DNA of 59,131 nt from JBFMFR01 sp040752025 (GTDB taxonomy: Bacteria; Chloroflexota; Anaerolineae; Anaerolineales; UBA4823). The stretch is taken from positions 1-59,131 of the forward strand of contig JBFMFR010000044.1 of the NCBI GenBank assembly GCA_040752025.1, written 5' to 3'. Made by a program: the position numbers and the translations under genes. This document shows, in pieces, positions 7,729 to 17,886 of the stretch; position 1 is the first letter of the stretch; every line of letters begins with the position of its first letter. Under the pieces are notes generated by a model. It worked only from the letters and a program-made list of their open reading frames with translations, made no database searches and was not told the origin of the DNA.

Positions 7729-9252
7729 ATGACGATCGTTCTGGACGGGTCAGGATTGACTGTCGAAAAGCTGGTACGCATCGCCCGGCACGGAGAACAA
7801 GTGGCTTTGTCCTCTGAAGCCGTAGAGCGTATCAAGGTCTGTCGCAGTATGCTGGAGGAGAAGATACAAGCCCACGAAATTATGTACGGGGTGAACACCG
7901 GCATTGGTGAATTCTCGGAAGTGGTGCTGACTGACGAACAGGTGCAACAGTTTCAGCGCTACCTGATCTACAACCACGCCGCCGGTATCGGCGATCCGGC
8001 CCCTATCGAATACGTGCGCGGCGCCATGGCTGGGCGCATCAACGTTCACGCCCACGGCAACTCCGGCTGCCGTCTCGAGATCACCCTGACTCTGGTGGAA
8101 ATGCTCAACAAAGGCGTAACCCCCGTGGTTTGCCAGAAGGGCTCCGTAGGGGCCTGCGGTGATCTGGCTCCTATGGCCCAACTTGCCCTGCTGCTCATGG
8201 GCGAAGGCGAAGCTTTCTACCAGGGCGAGCGTTTACCCGGGAGAGTAGCCATGCAGCAAGCCGGCATCCCCATCCCCGGCTTGCAGGCCCGCGACGGACT
8301 GGCTTCCATCAATGGCTCCAATCTGCTCACCGCCATGAGCGCCATCCATCTATACGATATGAACCGTTGGCTCAAGCAGGCCGAGATCGCCTGCGCCATG
8401 AGTCTGGAGGCGCTGTACGCCAACATGAAGCCCTACGATGCGCGCCTGCATCAGTTGCGTGGTTTTAGCGGAGCGATCCGCACTGCCAAGGCTCTGATGA
8501 AATGCATTGATGGCAGCGACCTGGTCACAGGCAAGTTCAAAGTCAAAGTACAGGATGCTTATTCGATGCGCTCCACGCCACAGGTTATCGGAGCCGCCCA
8601 CGATGCCGTAGCCTACGCGCTCAGCCAGGTAGAGATCGAGCTAAACGGCGTAGGCGACAATCCCATTTTCCTGCCCGAATACAAATTAACCCTGACCGGC
8701 GCCAACTTCCAGGGCTCTCCGGTTAGCCTGCCCATGGACATGACTGGCGCCGCCATCACGATGGTCTGCGTGCTCTCCGAGCGCCGCCTCAACCGCCTGA
8801 CCAACCCTGCGCTGAGCGTAGGCCTGCCAGCTTTCCTGACCAAGGGAGCCGGAATGTTCTCCGGCCTGATGCTCAGCCAGTACACTGCTGACAGCCTGAT
8901 CGTCGAACAACGTATCCTCTCTATGCCTGCCAGCATCCAATCCATTCCTGCTGCGGCTGACCAGGAAGATTTCGTCTCCATGGGGATGAATACCGCCATC
9001 AAGAACGCCCAGATCCTGGACAATGCCTGCGGCGTTTTGGGCATCGAATTTATGGCCGCGGCTCAGGCGCTCGACTTCCGCGAATTCACCCCCGGTCACG
9101 GCGTGCAGGTTGCCCACCAGGTAATCCGCAAACATGTAGAGCACCTGGGTGAAGACCGTCCGTTATACCCCGATCATACCACGATGAAAGAAGTGGTTAA
9201 ATCTTGCGAAATCCTGGAGGCCGTTGAAAAAGCCGTCGGCTCTCTGGAGTAA
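7729..9252 (+). CDS. Aromatic amino acid ammonia-lyase (HutH/PAL family) with Ala-Cys-Gly MIO motif
   Basis: 507 residues, normal for histidine, phenylalanine and tyrosine ammonia-lyases, which eliminate ammonia using the self-made MIO electrophile. Family motifs are intact: YGVNTGIG (53-60) with the catalytic tyrosine, NHAAGIGDP, QKGSVGACGDLAP around the MIO triad, NGSNLL, and YSMRSTPQ in the second half. The MIO tripeptide is A142-C143-G144 (codon TGC at 8155-8157) instead of Ala-Ser-Gly. No hutU, hutI or hutG gene is nearby, so histidine degradation cannot be assumed; tyrosine or phenylalanine are alternatives. AAGGAG lies 9 nt before the ATG. Confidence 0.87.
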   Translation: MTIVLDGSGLTVEKLVRIARHGEQVALSSEAVERIKVCRSMLEEKIQAHEIMYGVNTGIGEFSEVVLTDEQVQQFQRYLIYNHAAGIGDPAPIEYVRGAMAGRINVHAHGNSGCRLEITLTLVEMLNKGVTPVVCQKGSVGACGDLAPMAQLALLLMGEGEAFYQGERLPGRVAMQQAGIPIPGLQARDGLASINGSNLLTAMSAIHLYDMNRWLKQAEIACAMSLEALYANMKPYDARLHQLRGFSGAIRTAKALMKCIDGSDLVTGKFKVKVQDAYSMRSTPQVIGAAHDAVAYALSQVEIELNGVGDNPIFLPEYKLTLTGANFQGSPVSLPMDMTGAAITMVCVLSERRLNRLTNPALSVGLPAFLTKGAGMFSGLMLSQYTADSLIVEQRILSMPASIQSIPAAADQEDFVSMGMNTAIKNAQILDNACGVLGIEFMAAAQALDFREFTPGHGVQVAHQVIRKHVEHLGEDRPLYPDHTTMKEVVKSCEILEAVEKAVGSLE

Positions 9253-9258
9253 GCTTCT

Positions 9259-11661
9259 TTATCGCGGTTTGCCGCACCGCGGGCAGAACTTGCTGACCGG
9301 GCGCAGCGCCTGGCCACAATTCGTGCAGTAGCGTGCACCCTGCTGCAAGCGCTCCTCGGGCAGCAAAGACAACCCACATATGCGGCAAAAGCGTATCCCC
9401 ACTTTGTAAGGCGCCTGGCAGCGCGGGCATACCGCCTGCCCAGGCGCTGTTTGCATCTCCTGTGGAAAATGCGGCTTGTACTCGGGCTGTGCAAGTTGAT
9501 CGAGCGCCGCAGGTTGAGCCCGCACGGGCCGGGCAGGCTGATCAAGCACCGCAGGTTGAGCCCGTATAGGGAGGGCGCGCGGGCGCCTGCGGGCAGGACC
9601 CGTATGCGCGGCACTGGACTGATACCAGAGGAAACCCACCAGGCCCAATCCTCCTATCCCCACCAATCCCGGAACAGCCACACACACCATGAAACCCAAC
9701 GAGATCATCCACAGATCGGCGCTGCTGGCTCCCGATACAGGCGTAGCGCCGGGTGTGCCTGTTGGCGCGAACGTCCAGGTGGGCGCCGCCGGCGGTGGCT
9801 GGGTATAAGTAGCCGTTTGGAAAGGAGTCGCCAATTGGGTCGCCTGGCTCGTCTCAGCAGGCGTGGCCTCTGGCAAAACCCCAGCGGGTGAAACAGGCCC
9901 CAGCCACAAACGGCCATATCCGAAATGTGTATCCGGACCAGCCGTTCCCAGGTCTCTGGCCCGCCCCTTGAGAAACTCGGATACCTGCCGCATCGTCCAG
10001 GTCGGGTTCGCTTCCCATATCAAAGCAGCCGCTCCAGCTACGTGCGGCGCGGCTGCCGAAGTGCCGCTGAACGATCTTCCATAGGCGGCGCTGCTTACGC
10101 CAGCCGGTGCGCTCAAGTCCGGCTTGATGCGGCCATCATTGCTTGGGCCTTGCGAGCTATATTTTTCCAAAACGTCTGTGCTCCAGAAGACCGCCCCTAC
10201 GGCCAGGGCGTTGAAGGCGTCGGATGGCGTTCCGATGCTATGATCCGCCGTGGCATAAGCATCGAGTTTATCTGGATGGATATACAGGTCAAAAACGCCC
10301 GGCCGGGTAATGCGCCTGGCGTAGAAGGCGATGTAATAAGGCCCGCTGCCAGGGAACTTATAGTCAATCCATTCTGCCGCCGAGCTGCCCCGCCCGGATT
10401 GGGTGTTGTAAGAACGCACCACCTCCTTCGAGTTGCGATCATACACATACAGGTCGTAATCCTGATCGCCTGTTTCCCAGGCATCCCAATTCAGGAAAAT
10501 GACCGTGTTATCGCCATAGGATGGGCTGAAAGGCAAGAATTTCTCACCCGGGGCAAATTCATGGAAGCCATCCCCATCCTCATCCGTAAAAGTCCCACGA
10601 TAATGGCGTTCGGCATAATTGCCGGCTGCATTCACCCACAGCACCCCCCGGGATGCGACCTTATCTTCGACCAGCCTGGCGAACTCACCTGTGCCGTCCA
10701 TCGGCCCGTACATGCCGCTGCGTGAGTGGGAGATAATATTCACACCCTGCGACATCAGCCAGTCAACTGCTAATCTCCTCTCAGCCTGCGTGTCATAAAT
10801 CGTAAAGAACAGCTCCGCATCTGGAGCGATATCGTGAATGATCTCCGCACAGGCTGTCCCATGAACACTGCCGGTTTGATCAATTGGGGTATCCGCAGTG
10901 AAAGAGCGCGCCGTTACATTCGCTGGCAAATCTGCGCCTAACAGATCACGGTAATGATCAAAACCGATATCGATGACCCCAACCTTGATCCCTTTCCCGG
11001 AAAACCCCGCCGCCTGCCAGGCATCTGCCTGGATCACTGCCAGGGATTCGGTCTCTACATCCCCAACACTGCCGATCGTTGGCGGGGAAAAGCGCACGCG
11101 GATGACATGTTCCAACGCTGTCAGGTCATCCAGCAGGCCGCCCGCATCGCCTGCTTGCAAAGCCTCATCGATTAATTGCATCGTGACCGCAATATCAACC
11201 AGGTTTTCACTGGCAGTTGTCACGCGCACACCCAGGCTCTCCAGTTGTTCCACCAAAGGGGTGTGATCGCTGGTGTCCAGCTCCAGCGTAAGCAATAATT
11301 CATCCTGATCATTCAATAAGCCGCGTTCTTGGGCAAACTGGCGGGCAGACTCTATTCCACCCTGGTGATAGGCCAACAAAAAATCCTTGTAGACTGAATC
11401 CAGCTCGCTGTTTTGCAGAATAGATGCCAGTTGCGGGTATTGGGTCGCCAGCTCATCCAAAGAAGCTGGAACCGTAACTTGCAGGCTGCCTGGCGCGCCC
11501 ACCGGGAATAGGCCCAGGAGATACCAGCCACCCAAAACTGCCACGACCAACGAAATCAGCGAAAGAGTTACCAGCAACCGCATTCCCTGGCGTGTAGCGA
11601 AGCGCTTCACCAGTCTTTGGGAACCCAGAGGGCGTGTATCCCTGCGCGAGCCGCTGTTCAT
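9259..11661 (-). CDS. Membrane subtilase (S8 peptidase) with C-terminal double zinc ribbon
   Basis: 800 residues. N-terminal helix about 28-50, a propeptide-like region to about 220, then a subtilisin domain with D231 (GVIDIGFD), H267 (VHGTACAE), oxyanion Asn in NAAGN (344-348) and S535 (GTSAAAPHVAG). A Ca-binding-like insert DEDGDGFHEF follows the Asn. After a Thr/Pro linker there is a second helix near 655-680 and two zinc ribbons, CPRCQ...FCRICG and YCTNCG...FCPRCG. With the N-terminus inside, the protease is outside and the ribbons are cytoplasmic. It is the last gene of the signalling run and a tandem paralogue of the next gene, 16 nt away. Confidence 0.88.
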   Translation of the reverse strand: MNSGSRRDTRPLGSQRLVKRFATRQGMRLLVTLSLISLVVAVLGGWYLLGLFPVGAPGSLQVTVPASLDELATQYPQLASILQNSELDSVYKDFLLAYHQGGIESARQFAQERGLLNDQDELLLTLELDTSDHTPLVEQLESLGVRVTTASENLVDIAVTMQLIDEALQAGDAGGLLDDLTALEHVIRVRFSPPTIGSVGDVETESLAVIQADAWQAAGFSGKGIKVGVIDIGFDHYRDLLGADLPANVTARSFTADTPIDQTGSVHGTACAEIIHDIAPDAELFFTIYDTQAERRLAVDWLMSQGVNIISHSRSGMYGPMDGTGEFARLVEDKVASRGVLWVNAAGNYAERHYRGTFTDEDGDGFHEFAPGEKFLPFSPSYGDNTVIFLNWDAWETGDQDYDLYVYDRNSKEVVRSYNTQSGRGSSAAEWIDYKFPGSGPYYIAFYARRITRPGVFDLYIHPDKLDAYATADHSIGTPSDAFNALAVGAVFWSTDVLEKYSSQGPSNDGRIKPDLSAPAGVSSAAYGRSFSGTSAAAPHVAGAAALIWEANPTWTMRQVSEFLKGRARDLGTAGPDTHFGYGRLWLGPVSPAGVLPEATPAETSQATQLATPFQTATYTQPPPAAPTWTFAPTGTPGATPVSGASSADLWMISLGFMVCVAVPGLVGIGGLGLVGFLWYQSSAAHTGPARRRPRALPIRAQPAVLDQPARPVRAQPAALDQLAQPEYKPHFPQEMQTAPGQAVCPRCQAPYKVGIRFCRICGLSLLPEERLQQGARYCTNCGQALRPVSKFCPRCGKPR

Positions 11662-11677
11662 ACCTCACTCATACAGG

Positions 11678-14074
11678 TTAGCGCTGCTGGCCGCAATTCG
11701 GACAAAACTTACTTTGCGGGCGCAACCGGCTGCCACAGCGAATACAATACATCTGAGACGGTTGCGGCGGCGGCGGTTGTGCTGCTTGCGCAGCAGCCGC
11801 CAGCGGCATGCCGCAAGCCCGGCAAAAACGCACGTCAGGCCGGGAAAGTGTGCCACACCTTGGGCAATGCGCGTATTTCGTTTGCCCCGGTGTTGATAGG
11901 CTCGTTCCATACACGGGCGGCTGCGCTGGCAAATGCTGGGGAGGCATTTGCTGGCCCCCGGCGACTGGCCTGGCTGCGCCCGGTGCTCTACTTGGCTTGG
12001 TTGAACGGCGCGGGCGGCGCCCTCTTCGCCCAAAATACCAGACTACCCCTAACAAGCCAAGGCCGCCCGCCCCAAGCAACCCTGGCAAGACAATACAAGC
12101 CAGCAATCCCAAAGGCAGCATCCAGGAAGCATCGCTGCTACCTAACCCAAGTAAAGGAGTGCTGGTTGGCCTGAGCGTTGGCGTCGCTATTTGGGTCGGC
12201 GGCAGGGTGCTCGTCAACTGGATGATCGTTTGAGTCACCGTAGGCGCCAACCGCGTTTGCGTAACCGTTGCCATAGGAACTTCTGTTGGTAAAACTCCTG
12301 GGGCAGGGGCATCCCCCAGCCACAGCCGCCCGATACCGAACTGGTTATCCAGGCCGCTTGCCCCCAAATCTATGGCCCTGCTCTTGAGAAAATCGGATAT
12401 CTGCTGGGCCTTATACGAGGGGAATGCCTCCCATACCAGCGCGGCAGCCCCGGCAACATGAGGCGCAGCCGCCGAAGTACCATAGAACTCCTCCCCATAA
12501 GCTGCGCTTTGCACCCCTGTGGGCGCGCTGATATCCGGCTTGGTGCGCCCGTCATGAGTAGGACCTTGCGAACTGTATGCTTCAAGGATATCGTCCGACC
12601 AGAAAGTGGCCGCTACGGCAAGGGCTCCTTTCGAATCGCCCGGTGTGGTAATGCTAAACTCCGGGGTAATGTATTCCAGGCGTTTGATATTGTAGATGTA
12701 AAAATCCATCACCACGGGCCTGGTTACCCGGCGCGCCCGGATCGCAATGTAATAAGGCCCACGGTTGGGGAAAGTGTAAGAGATGAACTCGGCTGTCTCG
12801 TCTCCTGGACCGTTTTGAATATCTTCCGAACCAACGATCCGGTTCATTTTCTCATCCATTACGTACAAATCCAAATCCTGATCCCCACTATCCCAGGCAT
12901 CCCAATTAAGTGCCATGCTGGATTCACCCTGAGGGCTGAATCCCATCAATTCATCTCCCGGGCTGAATTCGTGGAAACCGTCCCCATCCTCATCGACAAA
13001 TGTGCCTCGATAGTGCGACTCGCCCATGTTTCCAGCCGAATTGACCCACAAGACGCCGCCCGTAAAAATACGCTCCACCATGCGCGCTTCTGCGCCCGTG
13101 CCATCCATGGGGCCATAGATCGAACCAGCCGAGTGCGAAATGATGTTGACGCCCTGGGCTACTAACCAATCGACTGCCTGGCGCTGTTCGGTATCCGTAT
13201 CATAAGCCGCCAGGAAAAGCTGGGAATCCGGGGCAATATCGTGAATAATCTCTGCCACAGCCGTGCCGTGTTCCGTATCCGTCTCATCGATCTCTACACC
13301 CGAGATGAAGGAGCGCACTTTTAGATCAGAAGGCAAGTCCTTGCCCATCAAAGGCCGGTACTTGTTGAAACCCAAATCCAGAATACCTACTTTGATGCCT
13401 TTCCCTGTAAACCCCGCTGCTTGCCAGGCTGTCGCATTGATCACACCCAACGACTCGGTTTCGATTTTCCCGGCGTGCTCTATGCTGCGCCTGGGCAGTC
13501 GAATGCGCACGATATGCTCCAATTCAGTCAGGTCCGCGAACAAGCCGCCTGGATCACCAGCCTCCATCGCCTGAACGATCAAATCCAAAGGGACCGCGAT
13601 GTCGATCAAATTGTCACTGGAGGCAGTTACACGAATCCCATTCGCCTCCAATTGTCCGATGAGCGCCTGCAAATCATTCGTGTCTAACTCCAGCGTGATG
13701 CGAAGCTCATCATCCTTGTTCACCAAACCATAATTGCGAGCGAGATCCAGCGCAGCCTGCTCGCCTCCTTGCTCATAAGCCAGTAAAAAATCCTTATACG
13801 CCGAGTCCAATGCGGGGTCTTGCAGAATCCCTGCCAGTTCCGGGTACTGCGTAGCCAGTTCACCCAATGAGGTTGGCGGTGTAAGTTTAGGCTCCGTAAT
13901 GTTGGCAAAAGCCTGCGTTTGCAACGCATACACCCCTCCCATTCCCGCCAAAGCTAACAGCAAAAGCGAAACAATCGCCAGGCCAGCCATCCCCTTACGA
14001 GTGGACAGGCGCTGGACCCAATTTAGCTCCGCCCCTAATGGAACAGTGTCTCTTTGTGAATGGGGCTCTCTCAT
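11678..14074 (-). CDS. Membrane subtilase (S8 peptidase), paralogue with C-terminal zinc ribbons
   Basis: 798 residues with the same layout as its neighbour: helix about 28-51, prodomain with the shared ITLELDTND-type segment, catalytic D233 (GILDLGFN), H269 (EHGTAVAE), NSAGN and S534 (GTSAAAPHVAG), a Thr/Pro linker, a second helix and two zinc ribbons (CPRCGT...FCRACG; YCIRCG...FCPNCG). The two proteins are similar along their whole length, so this is a tandem duplication that has diverged. All catalytic residues are present in both. Likely role: processing of extracellular or surface proteins, possibly under control of the kinases encoded upstream. Confidence 0.88.
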   Translation of the reverse strand: MREPHSQRDTVPLGAELNWVQRLSTRKGMAGLAIVSLLLLALAGMGGVYALQTQAFANITEPKLTPPTSLGELATQYPELAGILQDPALDSAYKDFLLAYEQGGEQAALDLARNYGLVNKDDELRITLELDTNDLQALIGQLEANGIRVTASSDNLIDIAVPLDLIVQAMEAGDPGGLFADLTELEHIVRIRLPRRSIEHAGKIETESLGVINATAWQAAGFTGKGIKVGILDLGFNKYRPLMGKDLPSDLKVRSFISGVEIDETDTEHGTAVAEIIHDIAPDSQLFLAAYDTDTEQRQAVDWLVAQGVNIISHSAGSIYGPMDGTGAEARMVERIFTGGVLWVNSAGNMGESHYRGTFVDEDGDGFHEFSPGDELMGFSPQGESSMALNWDAWDSGDQDLDLYVMDEKMNRIVGSEDIQNGPGDETAEFISYTFPNRGPYYIAIRARRVTRPVVMDFYIYNIKRLEYITPEFSITTPGDSKGALAVAATFWSDDILEAYSSQGPTHDGRTKPDISAPTGVQSAAYGEEFYGTSAAAPHVAGAAALVWEAFPSYKAQQISDFLKSRAIDLGASGLDNQFGIGRLWLGDAPAPGVLPTEVPMATVTQTRLAPTVTQTIIQLTSTLPPTQIATPTLRPTSTPLLGLGSSDASWMLPLGLLACIVLPGLLGAGGLGLLGVVWYFGRRGRRPRRSTKPSRAPGAARPVAGGQQMPPQHLPAQPPVYGTSLSTPGQTKYAHCPRCGTLSRPDVRFCRACGMPLAAAAQAAQPPPPQPSQMYCIRCGSRLRPQSKFCPNCGQQR

Positions 14075-14127
14075 GTTACCTCCGCAGTGGGCATCGTGCT
14101 GTTATGCAATCCTTCACAGATAGGATT

Positions 14128-15762
14128 TCAAGGCAAGGGGACTAACCAATAAGCTTCTGCATCCCCTTCTGCGGTCCAACCGACCAGGCTTTTATCTAAT
14201 GAGCTTACTTTCCACCAAACCCATCCATTCGAACACGCAGGTCCATCTACAATGCGCATTTTCTCTCCAACTTCGAGAATTCCGAGTACCTCACTGCTGG
14301 TGCCTGGCTGGTTGCGCACACGATTCGGCAGAGGCGGATCGTAGCTCACATAAGCCCGGTCATTGATATGCAGCCTGGACGGATAAGAGCCTGCGCAGGG
14401 CAGCCAGGTAGCTACCGGATTCTCGGTCTTCGTAGGACTGGGTATGGGTGTAGCCGTGGGCGGACTGGTTGGCGATGAGGTCGGGAAAAGCGCCGGCGTC
14501 CACGTTGGCAAGGGGACAGGCGTCCAGGTTGGTGGTACTGGCTCAGTATGAGTCATGCTGGGCTGCGGGCTGGCGCCTTGAGCATTCGCCAGAGCTATAG
14601 CCGTGACGGTCGCAGCTACATCTCGGCTGAATTGGGTTGCAGTTGCATCTTTTGTAGATAACCCATCCGTGGGGAAAAAGACCGTATAAATGCCTGCCCC
14701 CACCAACAAACCTAACGCCATACACACGACCAAGAATATGCCGATCATCCAGGAGCTTCGCGCCCGTTTGTTGCTCGTCTGCGACCAGGAATCCGGGCGA
14801 ACGCCTTCCATCGGCGGGTTTTGCAAAGGTGCGGGCGCGAGTTGCGTCCGCTCATAGCGCGGGCCTGAGCGCTTCTGAGCCGCCTGACCTTGTGCGCTGG
14901 CCTGTGTTTGCAGCGGAGCCACAGTTTCCACCGGGCGCTGTAACACCTGGGTAGCCGGAATGGATGCCGATAGTGCATCCTGGAACTCTTTCATGGTCCG
15001 GAAACGGCGCTGCGGTTCCAAGGACATGGCGCGCAGAATTGCCTGTTCCACGTTTGGAGAGATCGCTGGATTGAGCTGCCGCGGCGCTGGCATGTTTGTC
15101 CCCAACTGGCGTTTCATGCTCTCTGTTGGAGTCTGCCCGGTCAGCACGGCGTACAGCGTAGCTCCTAAAGCATAAATATCGCTGCGAGCGTCCGTCGACC
15201 CACTTCCGTACTGTTCTGGAGGCGAATATCCGTAGGTAACAGCCCGCGCCCCCAGCGTTGTCTGCCGCGAAGGGTCGTATAACTTGGCGATCCCGAAATC
15301 CACCAACATTGCCTGGCCTTTAGGCGTAATCTTGATATTCCCCGGCTTGATATCACGATGGATAACGGGAGGTACTTGCGCATGTAAATAAGCCAGCGCC
15401 TGAGCCACTTGTTTGATCCAGGGTAGAACCTGTTCTTCGGTCAATGGCCCACCAGTTTGTTGTAACATCGACCACAGGTCCTGGCCTTCCACGAACTCCA
15501 TTACCAGATATTGCCCCTGGTCCGGCATGATGAAGTGATCGATCACGTAGGGTAAATTCTCATGGCGCAGGTTCGCCAGCAGGCGCGCCTCTACCATGAA
15601 TTGCCGGGTCGTTTCAGGCGAATGGGTCATATTTTCTTTCAAGGCTACCGGCGCCTTCAAGTTCAAATCCCAGGCGCGGTAAACTGCTCCAAAACCACCT
15701 TGTGCCAATAGCGAAACGATACGATAACGGTTATTTAGAATCTGACCGGTTGAGAGCGGCAT
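14128..15762 (-). CDS. PknB-type Ser/Thr kinase with extracellular SH3-like domain
   Basis: 544 residues. Kinase domain 13-265 is complete: glycine loop AQGGFGAVY, K42 (ALKEN), HRDIKPGN with D137, DFG with D155, and the activation-segment GARAVTYGYSPPEQYG. A proline-rich stretch leads to a single membrane helix (338-362), a Thr/Pro stalk and a C-terminal SH3b-like domain (about 462-541: NQPGTSSEVLGILEVGEKM, WVWWKV). SH3b domains in this position bind wall or peptide ligands, so a receptor kinase is likely. It has no zinc ribbon. It lies 53 nt upstream of the subtilases on the same strand. Confidence 0.9.
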   Translation of the reverse strand: MPLSTGQILNNRYRIVSLLAQGGFGAVYRAWDLNLKAPVALKENMTHSPETTRQFMVEARLLANLRHENLPYVIDHFIMPDQGQYLVMEFVEGQDLWSMLQQTGGPLTEEQVLPWIKQVAQALAYLHAQVPPVIHRDIKPGNIKITPKGQAMLVDFGIAKLYDPSRQTTLGARAVTYGYSPPEQYGSGSTDARSDIYALGATLYAVLTGQTPTESMKRQLGTNMPAPRQLNPAISPNVEQAILRAMSLEPQRRFRTMKEFQDALSASIPATQVLQRPVETVAPLQTQASAQGQAAQKRSGPRYERTQLAPAPLQNPPMEGVRPDSWSQTSNKRARSSWMIGIFLVVCMALGLLVGAGIYTVFFPTDGLSTKDATATQFSRDVAATVTAIALANAQGASPQPSMTHTEPVPPTWTPVPLPTWTPALFPTSSPTSPPTATPIPSPTKTENPVATWLPCAGSYPSRLHINDRAYVSYDPPLPNRVRNQPGTSSEVLGILEVGEKMRIVDGPACSNGWVWWKVSSLDKSLVGWTAEGDAEAYWLVPLP

Positions 15763-15811
15763 TCACCCTCCAGAGGGAGATTTCGAATCAATCACACAAC
15801 ATTTGGACGGC

Positions 15812-17788
15812 CTATGGAATTGACCAAACGATAAAATCTTCATATTTTGTCACGTCTCCGTCAGTTTCATTCCCTTCAAAAAAACCTGTCCCGACAGAAA
15901 TATCTCCAGATACCATGCGCGCGGATAGATCCAATTCACTGACTAGATCATCGTTGAGATAGAAGAAACCCCGGCTGCCCTGGAAAATGAGCAGAATAAA
16001 GTTCGCAGCGCCTGCTCCACCGTTTAAGTTCGTAAGACTTCCATCTTGAATAAGCGTGCTTTGTTCAGTGCCCACTTTATTACGCAGTTCCCACTTACCA
16101 TTCGACCGGATCACCATGCGAAACTGATCATTTTTACCAGCATTACGCAGCATAAACCCGTAATCCCAGGTGTTTGTGTCAGCCGAATTCGGATTATACA
16201 CGCGCACCTGGGCAACGAAATCCAACAAATCCACATTCGCTTCCCGGTCTTCAATCAGGCCATCAGCCGCATCGTGGGTAAGATTACCCATGGCAGGCCC
16301 AAACTGCAAAGTACGCGAGCTATCGATGCCCAGCGGGGCCACGAACAACTCCCAGGCCTGGCTGGTAGCTGTCACAGCCGACACGACCGACAAAGTTTTC
16401 TCAGCGCTGGCGGTTTCGACCACGCTGGTTGCTGCCCGGCTGGTGGTCTGCACCCGGGCAGTGGCTGTCAATGGCGCTTGAGCCGTATTCGTGCGTTGCA
16501 CTTCAACCGTTGCCGTTTTCCCTTGCACAGCGGTTTGCGTCTGGTTGCGTGCCACCTCCGCCTGGTGCTGCACTTCGCTGTACCCCCAGATTGCGAGCGC
16601 CAGGATCGAAATGATGCACAACCCCAAAGCTGCCAGCGCCCCCATTCCCAGCATGAGCCGCCGATTGCCCGTTTTCGGAGTCGTCACCAAAGGAATATCA
16701 GCCGGGATAGAAACGGATGGATACGGTTGCTGTCCAGCCTGTGGGCTGACCACCACCGTTCCCCCTCGCATGCTCAAATAATCATCCTGGGTGGCACCAG
16801 CCTGAGGGGTGACAACATCCATTCCTGATGAGGAAGCGTATGCAGGTTGTGCAGAGAACTGCGCTCCCTCTCCCAGCAATGCTTCTCGAAAGGAAGCAAC
16901 ATCCTGGAAACGGTGCGCCGGTTCCAAGGCCATCGCTCGCTCGATTACCGTTCCAATCTTCGCCGGAATCTGAGGGTTTACCTCGTGCGCCAGAGGCATC
17001 CGGCTCCCCGAGTAGCGCTGCACACTTTCCATGGGATTCTTACCCGTCAGTAAAATATATAACGTCGCACCCAGGGCATAGATGTCCGTGCGCGCGTCTG
17101 TAATTCCCTGGCCATACTGCTCCGGAGGGGCAAATCCTGGAGTCACAGCACGCGCGCCAATGGTCGTTTTCAAATGCGGGTCAAAAATCTTCACCAGCCC
17201 GAAATCCACCAGCATGGCTCGCCCGCCCGGTGTAATGCGAATATTGGCGGGTTTGATATCCCGGTGTACCACTGGAGGCTGGCGCTTGTGCAAATAATCC
17301 AGTGCCTCTGCCACCTGTATCACCCATTCCAAGGCCTGGTTCAATGGGATGGTTCCCCTGCTGCTTTGCAAACTTGCCAGATCATCTCCTTCCACAAAAT
17401 CCATCACCAGGTATTGCCCCTGGCCAGGAAGCGTGAAATGATCCGTAACGCGTGGCAGATTAGGGTGTGAAAGGTTGGCCAAAACAGTGGCTTCCCGCGC
17501 GAACTGGCGCTGCGCATCGGGCGATGTGCTCAGGTTTTCCTTCACCGCACATCGCCTGCTCAAATTTGTGTCCCAGGCCTGGTATACAGCCCCAAAACCG
17601 CCACGCCCCAACTCGCTCTCGATCCGGTAGCGTCCCTGTAGCACCGAACCGACATGTAGGCGCGTCGCGCTCGGCTTTTCAGGTGCAACTTGCGCTTCAC
17701 TACCCGGCAGCGGCCCGCCGCAGCGTGCACAGAACTTGGCATTGCCGCGATTGGGGGTATTACACCGCGGGCACAAATTGGTCGCCAT
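15812..17788 (-). CDS. Zinc-ribbon Ser/Thr kinase with extracellular LamG-like domain
   Basis: 658 residues. N-terminal zinc ribbon CPRCN...FCARCG (6-23), kinase domain 54-305 with GRGGFGAVY, K83, HRDIKPAN (D177) and DFGLVK (D195), helix 378-402, then an Ala/Thr-rich stalk and a C-terminal beta-rich domain of about 180 residues (RVYNPNSADTNTWDYGFMLR, FFYLNDDLVSELDLSAR) that resembles LamG/DUF1080-type jelly rolls. The kinase is cytoplasmic and the jelly roll outside. The same outer domain recurs in the next kinase and in the gene at 21509, so all three may sense the same class of ligand. Confidence 0.9.
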   Translation of the reverse strand: MATNLCPRCNTPNRGNAKFCARCGGPLPGSEAQVAPEKPSATRLHVGSVLQGRYRIESELGRGGFGAVYQAWDTNLSRRCAVKENLSTSPDAQRQFAREATVLANLSHPNLPRVTDHFTLPGQGQYLVMDFVEGDDLASLQSSRGTIPLNQALEWVIQVAEALDYLHKRQPPVVHRDIKPANIRITPGGRAMLVDFGLVKIFDPHLKTTIGARAVTPGFAPPEQYGQGITDARTDIYALGATLYILLTGKNPMESVQRYSGSRMPLAHEVNPQIPAKIGTVIERAMALEPAHRFQDVASFREALLGEGAQFSAQPAYASSSGMDVVTPQAGATQDDYLSMRGGTVVVSPQAGQQPYPSVSIPADIPLVTTPKTGNRRLMLGMGALAALGLCIISILALAIWGYSEVQHQAEVARNQTQTAVQGKTATVEVQRTNTAQAPLTATARVQTTSRAATSVVETASAEKTLSVVSAVTATSQAWELFVAPLGIDSSRTLQFGPAMGNLTHDAADGLIEDREANVDLLDFVAQVRVYNPNSADTNTWDYGFMLRNAGKNDQFRMVIRSNGKWELRNKVGTEQSTLIQDGSLTNLNGGAGAANFILLIFQGSRGFFYLNDDLVSELDLSARMVSGDISVGTGFFEGNETDGDVTKYEDFIVWSIP

Positions 17789-17886
17789 GCCTACCTCATT
17801 CCATTGCTACTCGCCGCATAACAATGCGACAGGAGTCCGCCTCCCTGTGATTTCTGAACAAAAAACTCCCAGGCAGGCTCACTCCA

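Noticed and set aside
7729..9252. Histidine utilisation (hut) operon
   Set aside because: Only the lyase is present; no urocanase, imidazolonepropionase or formimino hydrolase genes flank it.
9925..13165. Plus-strand open frames under the subtilases (9925-10725 and 12458-13165)
   Set aside because: Both mirror conserved peptidase coding sequence and recur at equivalent places in the two paralogues, as expected for shadow frames.
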